64,000 nucleotides of DNA from assembly GCA_017304945.1 (NCBI GenBank), contig JAFKLG010000070.1:11993-75992 (forward strand), written 5' to 3'. This DNA is from Rhodospirillales bacterium (lineage in GTDB: Bacteria > Pseudomonadota > Alphaproteobacteria > Acetobacterales > Acetobacteraceae). A model generated the notes under the pieces. That model worked only from the letters and a program-made list of their open reading frames with translations. It was not told the origin of the DNA and did not search any database. The position numbers and the translations under genes are program-made. Below, piece after piece: positions 34,623 through 42,422 of the stretch (positions are counted from its first letter, which is position 1; each line of letters opens with the position of its first letter).

Positions 34623-36422
34623 ATGTCGTCGGCCCCGTGTCACGATGCCCGATCGACGCCGCCGGCCGCCCGTCGTCTGGTGGCGGTGCTGCATCTCGAT
34701 ATCGCCGGCTACACGCGACTGATCGCGCTCGACGACATGCGGACCCTGATGCGCATGCGGCGAATCCGCGCCGAGATCGTCACTGCCGAAGCAACCCGCA
34801 ACGGCGGCGTGCTGCACCAGTCCGCAGGGGACTCGCTGCTGATCACCTTCGACAGCATCGCCGGCGCCGTGGCGTGCAGCCTGCACATCCAGCGGCGCGT
34901 CGGTGAAGCCGAGGCCGGCGAGCCGGAGGAAAGCCGCATCGCCTTCCGCGCGGGGATCGACGTCGGCGACGTGATCGCGGACGGCTCCGACATCCATGGC
35001 AACGGCGTCAACGTGGCCGTGCGGCTGCAGACCGCCTGCCCGGTGGCGCAGGTCTGCATCTCCCGCGCCGTCCACGACCATCTCCACGGCCAACTCGGCG
35101 TTCCCGTCCAGCCGCTCGGTCGCCTGGCGTTGAAGAACATCCCGGAGCCGGTCGAGGCCTTCGTGCTCTGGGTCGATGAACGGCAGCGGCCGGCGGTGCC
35201 GTCCGGCATCCCTGCCGCGCGACCCGAGTCCAGCAAGCCCTCCATCGCCACGCTGCCCTTTCGCGTGCTGTCGGCGAACGCGGAAGACCGGCTCCTGGTG
35301 GATGGCCTGGTCGAGGAGATCAATCACAGCCTCGCGGGACTGAAGGAGCTGTTCGTGATCTCCCGCGGTTCCACCCTGCGCTACGATCCCGATCACGCCG
35401 ATCTCACAACCGTCGCCCGCGACCTGGGCGTCGGCTACATCCTGCATGGCAGCGTCCGCCGCGCGTCGCAGGGGCTTCGTATCCGGACCGAACTCGCCGA
35501 TGCGTCCGACCTGCGCATCATCCGCTCCGACCATTACGACGGCGAGGCCGCGGGCCTGTTCGAGCTGCAGGAGCGGATCGCGCTGCAGGTCGCGGCGACG
35601 ATCGTGCCGCACGTGCTCGAGCGGGAGATGCGCCGCGCCATGCGCAAGCCGCCGTCGAGCCTGACCGCGTATGAACTCGTGCTGCAGGCGGTCGATGCGC
35701 TGTTCCGCATCACCTACAAGCCGTTCCTGCGCGCCCGCGCGCTGCTGCAGCAGGCGATTGCGATCGACCCCGATTATGCGCCCGCCTACAGCTACGCAGC
35801 CTATGCCTGCATCTTCCTCGTGGGCGAGGGCTGGTCCGTGGACCCCGAGGCCGATGCGCGCGCCGCCGCGGAGCTGGCCGCCCAGGCGATCGAGCGGGAC
35901 CCGCACGACGCGGTGGCGCTCGCGATCTCCGGCCACGTGCATGCCTTCCTGCGCCACCGGTTCGATGACGCGGTGCAGGCCCTGGATCGCGCCATCGAGG
36001 TCGGCCCGAACTGCCCGATCGCCTGGACGATGAGCAGCGCCACCTGCGGCTATCTCGGGCAGGGGCGGCTCGCGGTGGAGCGCGCGGAACGCGGCCTGCG
36101 CCTCTCGCCGCTCGACGTGCGGGTGTTCTGGCCGCAGGCCATCCTGGCGCAGGCGCACTATGTCGACGGCGACTATCCGCAGGCAGTCGAATGGGCGCGC
36201 AAGGCCCTGGGCAACTGTCCAACTGCGATCTTCAACCTTCGCACGCTGGCCGTGAGCCTGGTTGCGCAAGGCGCGGTCCAGGAGGCGCGTGCGATCGCCG
36301 CACGCCTGCTGGAAATCCGGCCGGATTTTCGGCTGGCCACCTACGCCGCGCATTGTCCATTCCGCGGCGAGCACCTCACACGCTGGATCGAACGGCTGCG
36401 CGAGGCCGGGCTGCCGGAGTGA
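34623..36422 (+). CDS. Class III nucleotide cyclase with FlgO-like and TPR domains
   Basis: A 599-aa soluble signalling protein. The N-terminal cyclase domain (about 18-180) has metal-binding D26 (HLDIAGYTRL) and D70 (SAGDSLLITF), base-contact D123 in SDIHGN, transition-state N130 and R134 (VNVAVRL). The usual Lys three residues before the GD is Gln67. A FlgO/TolB-like module (about 208-340; PSIATLPFRVLSAN, GLVEEINHSLAGL, GYILHGSVRRAS) and TPR repeats (about 365-590) follow, the arrangement of many alphaproteobacterial cyclases. It probably makes cAMP, possibly another cyclic nucleotide. It heads an operon ending in a Crp/Fnr gene. The RBS is weak. Confidence 0.8.
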   Translation: MSSAPCHDARSTPPAARRLVAVLHLDIAGYTRLIALDDMRTLMRMRRIRAEIVTAEATRNGGVLHQSAGDSLLITFDSIAGAVACSLHIQRRVGEAEAGEPEESRIAFRAGIDVGDVIADGSDIHGNGVNVAVRLQTACPVAQVCISRAVHDHLHGQLGVPVQPLGRLALKNIPEPVEAFVLWVDERQRPAVPSGIPAARPESSKPSIATLPFRVLSANAEDRLLVDGLVEEINHSLAGLKELFVISRGSTLRYDPDHADLTTVARDLGVGYILHGSVRRASQGLRIRTELADASDLRIIRSDHYDGEAAGLFELQERIALQVAATIVPHVLEREMRRAMRKPPSSLTAYELVLQAVDALFRITYKPFLRARALLQQAIAIDPDYAPAYSYAAYACIFLVGEGWSVDPEADARAAAELAAQAIERDPHDAVALAISGHVHAFLRHRFDDAVQALDRAIEVGPNCPIAWTMSSATCGYLGQGRLAVERAERGLRLSPLDVRVFWPQAILAQAHYVDGDYPQAVEWARKALGNCPTAIFNLRTLAVSLVAQGAVQEARAIAARLLEIRPDFRLATYAAHCPFRGEHLTRWIERLREAGLPE

Positions 36423-36461
36423 GCCGACCCTCGCGACGGCCACCTGCAACAGGGGACGTCG

Positions 36462-37358
36462 ATGACTGGGAACACAGGCAATACCGGAAACACGGGAAAC
36501 ACCGGGAACACCGGCAACACCGGCAACGCGGGTGACCCGGGCAGCGGCGTGGTGTTCGCCGACCGCGCGGGACGGCCGCTGGTGAACGCGCTGGATCCGC
36601 CCGGAACGCAGCCGCTGCCGATCATCGCGCCGACGCCGCAGGGCTATGCCGACCGGTCATGGGCAGCGATCTGGTATGGCTGGCGGCTGATGGTGGAGTT
36701 CGCCCAGGCCGGGCTGATCGTGCGCAATGTCGGGACGATCACCATGCCGGATCCCCCCGCCGATGCGCAGGCGGACATGGACGCGCTGTTCGCCCTGGCG
36801 CGGCAGGAGCGGACCGACGCGCTGGACGAGATCGTCGCGCAGAAGGACGAGTTCATCAGCCTGTTCATGGCGCTGCTGAACGCCGCGCCGCATTCGCGTC
36901 CGAACACACATCGCGTCATCACCGGGGCGAGCAACATCGCCCTCTATGCCGCGATGCACTTCAAGGGGTTGTTCAAACGGCAGCGGCCGTTCGAGCTCTA
37001 TCCGCTGCTGCTGTCCCCGGTGCTCTCGCCAGGTCACGCGTCCTATCCCAGCGGCCATGCCACGCAGGCCCACCTGATCGCCCACCTCGTCGGAGACCTG
37101 GTGCTGGTCAACCTGCCGGCCGCGGCGCGCAACGTCATGACCCGGCATCTCGACCGGCTTGCGGAGCGGATCGCGCGCAACCGGGAAATCGCCGGCCTGC
37201 ACCATCCGTCCGACACGGCGGGCGGGCGGACGCTGGCACGGAACATCTTCGCCGCAATCGACCAGACGATGCAGGCCGATCTCGGCCTGGCGCCCGATCA
37301 GCGGAAATTGCCGACCCTTCGTGCCGCGATCGCGGCCGCGCAGGAGGAATGGCCATGA
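36462..37358 (+). CDS. PAP2/vanadium-haloperoxidase-fold protein with collagen-like N-terminus
   Basis: A 298-aa protein. Residues 3-29 are a Gly-X-Y run, six GNT triplets then GNA, GDP and GSG. The acid-phosphatase/haloperoxidase signature is complete: KX6RP (K168...R175-P176), PSGH (196-199) and RX5HX3D (R241, H247, D251), with Asn for the usual Ser before R241. It should bind phosphate or vanadate and be a haloperoxidase or phosphatase. No signal peptide or clear membrane helices, so it is more like soluble vanadium haloperoxidases than lipid phosphatases. AGGGG precedes the ATG; it is 39 bases after the cyclase gene and overlaps the peptidase gene by 4 bases. Confidence 0.8.
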   Translation: MTGNTGNTGNTGNTGNTGNTGNAGDPGSGVVFADRAGRPLVNALDPPGTQPLPIIAPTPQGYADRSWAAIWYGWRLMVEFAQAGLIVRNVGTITMPDPPADAQADMDALFALARQERTDALDEIVAQKDEFISLFMALLNAAPHSRPNTHRVITGASNIALYAAMHFKGLFKRQRPFELYPLLLSPVLSPGHASYPSGHATQAHLIAHLVGDLVLVNLPAAARNVMTRHLDRLAERIARNREIAGLHHPSDTAGGRTLARNIFAAIDQTMQADLGLAPDQRKLPTLRAAIAAAQEEWP

Positions 37359-38368
37359 TCGAGGACGCGAACGAGCCGCTGCGCCCGGCCCTGATCGACC
37401 TGGCCAGTCTTCAACTCGCGCAGGCTCCGGCGGATTTCGGCTTCACGCGGCCGAGTGACGCCGACCTCGAGCGATATCTGCTGCCACCGCGGCCGGATCC
37501 TCGCGCGCGGCAGGCCACCGCAAACTGGGAACGGGCTCTGGCGCCTCCGTTGCGGCTGCTGAGCGGTGCGGTCGGCTCGCTGTTCCAGGCGACCACCGCG
37601 CTTCGGATCGGCGCGGCTCACCCGGTCGGCGGTCCCACCCAGGAGAGCAGCCGGAACTGGTCCGGCGGCATGGTGCGGCCGCCGCATGGGCGTTTCGTGT
37701 CCGTCGAGGCGGAATGGGTGGTGACGCCACCGGCACCACCCCCGCGCGCGGCCGCCGACGGGGAGTACCGCGCATCGACCTGGATCGGGCTGGATGGGCA
37801 CGATCCGGCGAGCCCGACCCTCGCGCAGATCGGCACGTTGCAGCGGGTGACCGTGGCGCGCGGAGGGCCGCCGCAGGTCGAGGTGTCGGCGTGGTGGCAG
37901 TGGTGGCTGCGCGACGTGCCCGGCCAGCACCCGGTCGTCATCACCGGCCTGCCGCTCGCCATCGATGACCACGTCTATGCCAAGATCACCCTGCGCGGAC
38001 CCAGCACTGCGCGGTTTTTCATGCGGAACCTGACGAACGGGGTGGGGGTCGGGTTCGAATGGAACGACCCGGACCCGTTGCATAGCGTGCTGGAGGGGCT
38101 GACCGCGGAATGGATCGTCGAGCGGCCGACCCGCGTCGGCACCACGCTGCCCTACACCTTGCCCAACTACCGTCGAGTGACGATGACGGGCTGCGTCGCA
38201 ACGCTGGATGCCGCGGGCGGCGGCGGGGAACACGACCTTCGCGGCGCCAGCCTGATCCGCCTGGTGGACTGGGAGGACGACAGCAGCCCCGGTGCGATCG
38301 TCTCGACGCCGATCGTCGGCGCCGATACCACCCGGCTCGCCCTGCAGTACGGTGACCTGGGACCATAG
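37355..38368 (+). CDS. G1-family (eqolisin-type) glutamic peptidase
   Basis: A 337-aa protein whose residues about 98-335 match the G1 glutamic peptidase fold: SSRNWSGGMVRPP, FVSVEAEWVVTPP, STWIGLDG, LAQIGT with probable catalytic Q158, SAWWQWW, and LTAEWIVERPT with probable catalytic E252. This Gln/Glu dyad defines the family, known mainly as secreted fungal acid peptidases. The roughly 97-residue N-terminal region could be a propeptide; it has no signal sequence. AGGAGG lies 8 bases before the ATG, which overlaps the PAP2 stop (ATGA), so the two are coupled. The substrate is unknown. Confidence 0.78.
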   Translation: MIEDANEPLRPALIDLASLQLAQAPADFGFTRPSDADLERYLLPPRPDPRARQATANWERALAPPLRLLSGAVGSLFQATTALRIGAAHPVGGPTQESSRNWSGGMVRPPHGRFVSVEAEWVVTPPAPPPRAAADGEYRASTWIGLDGHDPASPTLAQIGTLQRVTVARGGPPQVEVSAWWQWWLRDVPGQHPVVITGLPLAIDDHVYAKITLRGPSTARFFMRNLTNGVGVGFEWNDPDPLHSVLEGLTAEWIVERPTRVGTTLPYTLPNYRRVTMTGCVATLDAAGGGGEHDLRGASLIRLVDWEDDSSPGAIVSTPIVGADTTRLALQYGDLGP

Positions 38369-38372
38369 GCCC

Positions 38373-39092
38373 ATGGCGGAGACCAGCGCCGATCTGCGCG
38401 GAATCCACGCCTTCGCGGCGATGGCCGCGCCCGACCTCGCGCGGCTGGAACGCGGCGCCGTGCGGCTCGACCTGCGTGACGGCGCCACCGTGTTCCAGCA
38501 GGGTGATCCCTCCGACTCGGTCTATGCCGTGATCGGTGGTCCGGGCTGCGTGCGGGCCGGCGTGCTCGATCGCCTCAGCAAGGGCCTGATGATCGTATTG
38601 CTTGCAGCCGGTGACATCTTCGGCGAGATCGCGGTGATCGACGGCGCCCCGCGCACGGCGACCGCGGTCGCCGTCGGCAACGTGCGTCTCGCCCGTATCC
38701 GCGCCGCCAGCTTCCGCGATGCGCTGGCGCACAGTGCGCCGCTGGGGGAGGCGCTGTGTGGTCTGCTGGCGCGCCGCCTGCGCCGTACGTTCGGCCTGCT
38801 GCAGGACGCCACGTTCGAGACGCTCGAGGTCCGCCTGGCGCGGCAGGTGCTCTACCTCCTGGATCGGGAGGGGCGCCGCACGGCGGAGGGCATGCGCCTT
38901 GGCCGCCGCCTGCGCCAGGGTGACCTCGCCGATCTCCTCGGCGGAACCACGCGAAGCATCATCACCATCCTGAACGCGTGGCGTAGTGACGGCATCGTCG
39001 CCTATGACGGGGAGCGCGCCCTCCTGACCGTGCGCGACCTCGGCCGGCTCCGCCTCGTGGTCGAACCGGACGACGGCCCGTCCGTGCTCTGA
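38373..39092 (+). CDS. Crp/Fnr-family transcriptional regulator
   Basis: A 239-aa regulator. A cyclic-nucleotide-binding domain (about 10-120; GATVFQQGDPSDSVYAVIGG, GDIFGEIAVIDGAPRTATAVA) contains the FGE and R-T phosphate-binding residues of cNMP binders, so a cyclic nucleotide is a plausible ligand. A C-terminal winged helix (about 150-225) has the recognition part LGGTTRSIITILNAW. No Fnr-type Cys cluster is seen. The ATG is 4 bases after the peptidase stop, placing it last in the cyclase operon. A cyclase and cNMP receptor in one operon suggests a closed signalling circuit. Confidence 0.85.
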   Translation: MAETSADLRGIHAFAAMAAPDLARLERGAVRLDLRDGATVFQQGDPSDSVYAVIGGPGCVRAGVLDRLSKGLMIVLLAAGDIFGEIAVIDGAPRTATAVAVGNVRLARIRAASFRDALAHSAPLGEALCGLLARRLRRTFGLLQDATFETLEVRLARQVLYLLDREGRRTAEGMRLGRRLRQGDLADLLGGTTRSIITILNAWRSDGIVAYDGERALLTVRDLGRLRLVVEPDDGPSVL

Positions 39093-39215
39093 AACGCTTC
39101 AGCGCGCCGGGGTGCTCGCTCCGGCATGTTGCCGGGGCCAGCGCGGTTGCACGAAGACCTCCCGCCCTGGTGCCTCGCTCACCCTCACATCCCCTCTTTC
39201 ACCAGGAGAATTCCG

Positions 39216-39347
39216 ATGAAGTCCTTCACCTTCGCCGTCCTCACCGCGCTGACCCTGCTGGCCGGCACGCCACTGCTCCCCGCCGCCGCCAATGCGCAGA
39301 CCTTCCCGTCGGCGCCGGGCGGCGTGCAGGGCGGCACCCACGGGTAA
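39216..39347 (+). CDS. Tiny secreted peptide
   Basis: A 43-aa product: signal peptide (about 1-28, charged MKSF, hydrophobic core, ANAQ cleavage) and a 15-residue mature peptide, TFPSAPGGVQGGTHG. AGGAGAA lies 5 bases upstream. No family recognised. A second tiny gene follows, and a terminator closes the unit. Confidence 0.55.
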   Translation: MKSFTFAVLTALTLLAGTPLLPAAANAQTFPSAPGGVQGGTHG

Positions 39348-39375
39348 GGCAGCCAGCTGCCCGATGGAGGCTCCG

Positions 39376-39483
39376 ATGACGGCCCTCGTCGTTCTGGGAG
39401 CCCTGATCCTCGCGGTGGTCGGTCGTGCCCTGCTGCACCCGCCTCCAGGGCGGTACGGGGCCGACCGGATGCCGGGAGGCTGA
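39376..39483 (+). CDS. Tiny single-helix membrane peptide
   Basis: A 35-aa product with one hydrophobic helix (ALVVLGALILAVVGRALL) and a short PPPGRYGADRMPGG tail. GGAGG lies 5 bases before the ATG. It follows the secreted-peptide gene by 28 bases and ends just before a strong intrinsic terminator, so the two probably share a transcript. Confidence 0.45.
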   Translation: MTALVVLGALILAVVGRALLHPPPGRYGADRMPGG

Positions 39484-39496
39484 CGAGTTCCCCGAG

Positions 39497-39527
39497 AGGA
39501 CCGGTCCGCGAGGGCCGGTCCTTTTTT
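39497..39527 (+). terminator. Intrinsic terminator
   Basis: AGGACCGG (39497-39504) pairs with CCGGTCCT (39515-39522), followed at once by a run of T. The core CCGGTCCGCGAGGGCCGG is nearly the same as in the terminator at 41011-41040. Confidence 0.9.
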
Positions 39528-39636
39528 CCATTCCTTTGGGTCATTCCGCTGGACAGACCCCTGGGGCCATTCCGCCCCTTGCTCATCGATGGGAAATCGC
39601 GCCCCATCGGCCGTCACAGCGGGACGGAGGGTGCGG

Positions 39637-40428
39637 ATGGCCGAGGTCGAATGGCGGAAGTTGCGGGCAGAGCAACTGCGGGAGAAGGCGCGCGAGGATG
39701 CCATCGTGATCCTGCCGGTCGCGTCACTGGAACAGCACGGCCCGCATCTGCCGGTCGAGGTCGATTCCATCCTGGGTGAGACCGTCGCGCGGCGCACTGC
39801 GGATGCCGTGGCGGCCCGCGGCCAGCCGGTGCTGGTGCTGCCGGTCCTGTGGACCGGTCTCTCCGAACATCACATGAGCTTCGGCGGCACGGTGACGCTG
39901 GACAACGCAACCTTCGCCGCGCTGGTCGAAGGCGTCGTTCGGTCCGTGCTGCGGCATGGGTTCCGGCGGATCGTGCTGCTCAACGCGCATGGCGGGAACG
40001 AGAACGCGCTGCGCACCATCACCGACGACCTGACGCCGAAGCTGCGCGTGCCGATCGTGCAGTTCACCTACTGGTACGCGGCGGCGGTCGCGATCGCGAA
40101 GATCCTGGAGACGCAGGGCGGCCTGCAGCACGCCTGTGAGGCGGAGACTGCGATGATGATGGCGGTGCGGCCGGAGCTGGTGGCCACCGACCGCATTCCG
40201 CTCGCCCGCGCGAACACCACACCCGACCTGCAGGATGTCGTGGGCGGCGGCGTCTACATGTGGCGCTCGATCGGCAGCCGGTCGGGATCCGGCGTGATCG
40301 GCAATCCGGAGGCGGCCTCGGCCGAGAAGGGGGAGCGCCTGTTCGCGGCGATCGCCACGGCCCTGGCCGACAAGCTGTGCAATCCGGAGCTGTGGGCGCT
40401 GCCCTGGGAGTCCGAGACGCTGCGCTGA
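39637..40428 (+). CDS. Creatininase-family amidohydrolase
   Basis: A 263-aa metal-dependent amidohydrolase-fold protein. Family motifs: LPVASLEQHGPHLPVEVD (metal Glu/His/Asp), SEHHMSFGGT and LNAHGGNENAL, then ACEAETAMMM with a further Glu ligand. Members include creatininase, formamidopyrimidine hydrolases and the mycofactocin peptidase MftE; I cannot choose among them. GGAGGG lies 5 bases before the ATG. It appears monocistronic, followed by twin palindromes. Confidence 0.85.
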   Translation: MAEVEWRKLRAEQLREKAREDAIVILPVASLEQHGPHLPVEVDSILGETVARRTADAVAARGQPVLVLPVLWTGLSEHHMSFGGTVTLDNATFAALVEGVVRSVLRHGFRRIVLLNAHGGNENALRTITDDLTPKLRVPIVQFTYWYAAAVAIAKILETQGGLQHACEAETAMMMAVRPELVATDRIPLARANTTPDLQDVVGGGVYMWRSIGSRSGSGVIGNPEAASAEKGERLFAAIATALADKLCNPELWALPWESETLR

Positions 40429-40454
40429 CGCGGGCCCGCGGACGCTGGGAGCTT

Positions 40455-40565
40455 GATCGCGTGATTCACGGCGGTGGCGAACACGCCTCCGCCGATCACG
40501 CGATAACAGTCTGTCTGATCGCGTGATTCACGGCTCCGGCGCACGCCTCCGCCGATCACGCGATA
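40455..40565. repeat. Two tandem large palindromic elements
   Basis: In the 325-base gap 40429-40753, ATCGCGTGAT (40456-40465) pairs with ATCACGCGAT (40495-40504), with a second inner stem (CGGCGGTGGCG / CGCCTCCGCCG, one mismatch). The same element recurs 62 bases on (40518-40527 with 40555-40564). They look like REP-type elements or tandem operators or terminators. The rest of the gap (40566-40753) is AT-richer and probably holds the promoter of the next small gene. Confidence 0.8.
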
Positions 40566-40753
40566 GGACGTCCGCGCGGTGCCTGGTCGATCCGCGCCGT
40601 TTATTCCCATCGCCCGACGCATCGATGATCTGCGATTCGTGGCAATTATCTGGCGATCCGGTGGCGCCATATGGGTGATCACCGAGGCAGCCATGGTGAC
40701 GGTCTCGGCAAGCAATTCACCCCAAGCGAATTTGGGGGATGGAGATAGAGACC

Positions 40754-40987
40754 ATGCGCAAGACCTTTGCCATCGCGGCCGTGCTGCTGACCCTGGGGAG
40801 CGGAGCGGCCTTTGCCGGAGACGGCGACGTGGACGTGCCGCAGCTGCAGGGCGCGGCGGCCGGTCAGGTCGTCCAGCCCGCGAGCCAGGCTGCCCCGGCG
40901 CACCGCCTGTTCGCGACCCAGGGCCACAGCGAAACCTGGGTGTATCCGGCATTCGGGTACGCGGGTCAGGGTGGCGGCCGGAACTGA
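40754..40987 (+). CDS. Small exported hypothetical protein
   Basis: A 77-aa protein with a classical signal peptide (about 1-23, MRKTF start, ending AAFA) and a short Gln/Ala/Gly-rich mature part containing ATQGHSETWVYPAFGYAG. GGAG lies 10 bases upstream. It is followed by its own intrinsic terminator. Function unknown. Confidence 0.65.
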   Translation: MRKTFAIAAVLLTLGSGAAFAGDGDVDVPQLQGAAAGQVVQPASQAAPAHRLFATQGHSETWVYPAFGYAGQGGGRN

Positions 40988-41010
40988 GCCTGCCGTCCCG
41001 ATCTGCCGCG

Positions 41011-41040
41011 AAGGGGCCGGTCCGCAAGGGCCGGCCCCTT
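41011..41040 (+). terminator. Intrinsic terminator-like hairpin
   Basis: AAGGGGCCGG (41011-41020) pairs exactly with CCGGCCCCTT (41031-41040) after the small exported-protein gene. The loop and inner stem CCGGTCCGCAAGGGCCGG differ by one base from the terminator at 39497. Confidence 0.8.
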
Positions 41041-41145
41041 CGGCATGTACGACCCCGGTTGTGGTAGCGCGCGACATCTGCTTGAACGATCGCTGAAGGC
41101 GCTGCACCAACATCGACGGCGCCCGATGTGGGAGAGAGATGGGCC

Positions 41146-42420
41146 ATGCAGCCGATCAGCCGTCGCGCCATGCTCGCCGGAACGGCGGGCGCTCTCGTCG
41201 CACCGGCCGCCGCGCGCGCCGAAGTGCAGCCGAAGATCACCATCATCTCGCAATGGAGCGCCGGAAGCGACGGCGCCGCGATGGTTGCACTCGGCAAGGA
41301 GTTCACGCGCCAGGGCGGCATCTGGGAGCATAATCCGGTTCCCGGCTTCACCACCGAGATGATGAACAAGCTGCGCGCACAGATCATCGCCGGCGACCCG
41401 CCTGCCGCCTCGCAGCTCAAGGGTCCCGAGATCGCCGCCTGGTCGAAAGTGGGCGCGGTGGTCAACCTCGATCCGCTGGTCAAGGACGCCGGGTATGAGG
41501 CGGTGGTGCCGGCCGAACTCGCGCGCGTCAGCAAGCCCACCGGGCATTGGATCGCGCTGCCGGTGCAGGCCTATCGCATCAACACGCTGTTCGTCTCGAA
41601 GAAGGCCGCGGACAAGGTCGGGCTGACCGCGCTGCCGAAGACCTGGGACGAGTTCAACGCGGTGGCCGAGAAGATGAAGGCCGCCGGCATCACGCCCGTC
41701 GCGAATGGCGGCATCAAGTGGGACGACGGCATGAAGTGGGAGATCGCGCTGTGCGGGATCAGCCCCGATGCCTATCGCAAGGCGGTGATGGAGCTCGACG
41801 ACAAGGCGCTGAAGGGGCCGGAGGTGCTCGCCGCCTTCCGTCAGTTCCGCAAGCTCTCCGCCTGGTCCGATCCGGGCGCGGCGGGCCAGCACTACAGCAG
41901 CTTCATCCCGCGCTACATGAAAGGCGAGATGGGCCTGCTGCTGATGGGCGGCTGGGCCCAGGGCGTGTTCAAGAATGCGGGTTTCAGCTTCGACGACTAC
42001 CTGATCGGGCCCGCGCCGCAGGACGACGGCAAGGTCGCCTTCGACCTCAACGCCGACGAGTTCATCTTCTGGCAGAAGAAGCAACCCGAATTCGTCGAGG
42101 GCCAGAAGCTCCTTGCGAAGATCGTCATGAGCAAGGACTTCGGGCCGATGTATTCGCAGATCACCGGCTCGATCCCGGTGCGGACCGACACCGACCTCGC
42201 CGCGCCCGGCTTCAGCGACGGGCAGCGGGAGGCCGCGCACGCCCTGGGCGAGGCGGTCAAGGCCAAGCGCGTGGTGGCGAGCCTCGCGCACAACATGGCG
42301 CAGACGAACCAGATCACGGCGGCGATGCTCGACGTGCTGACCGAGTTCGCGCATGACGACCGCATCACCCCGGAGAAGGGCCAGCAGCGCCTGGCTGATG
42401 CGGTGGACGGCGTGCGCTGA
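41146..42420 (+). CDS. Carbohydrate ABC transporter binding protein (glucose/mannose type)
   Basis: A 424-aa family 1 solute-binding protein. The N-terminus MQPISRRAMLAGTAGALVAP carries a twin-arginine-like SRRAML motif before the hydrophobic core, so Tat export is likely. SQWSAGSDGAAMVALGKEF, AAQLKGPEIAAW-like (ASQLKGPEIAAWSKVG) and PKTWDEFNAVAEKMKAAG match the glucose/mannose GtsA/GlcB group. It starts a four-gene ABC operon (binding protein, two permeases, ATPase) with 2-base or overlapping junctions. The sugar is inferred from family only. Confidence 0.8.
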   Translation: MQPISRRAMLAGTAGALVAPAAARAEVQPKITIISQWSAGSDGAAMVALGKEFTRQGGIWEHNPVPGFTTEMMNKLRAQIIAGDPPAASQLKGPEIAAWSKVGAVVNLDPLVKDAGYEAVVPAELARVSKPTGHWIALPVQAYRINTLFVSKKAADKVGLTALPKTWDEFNAVAEKMKAAGITPVANGGIKWDDGMKWEIALCGISPDAYRKAVMELDDKALKGPEVLAAFRQFRKLSAWSDPGAAGQHYSSFIPRYMKGEMGLLLMGGWAQGVFKNAGFSFDDYLIGPAPQDDGKVAFDLNADEFIFWQKKQPEFVEGQKLLAKIVMSKDFGPMYSQITGSIPVRTDTDLAAPGFSDGQREAAHALGEAVKAKRVVASLAHNMAQTNQITAAMLDVLTEFAHDDRITPEKGQQRLADAVDGVR

Positions 42421-42422
42421 GC

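Noticed and set aside
34532..36449. Long minus-strand frame opposite the cyclase gene
   Set aside because: No domain; the plus strand carries intact cyclase, FlgO-like and TPR motifs.
40254..41540. Minus-strand open frame containing YRVIGGGV repeats
   Set aside because: It is explained by the twin palindromes and antisense of the creatininase and binding-protein genes.
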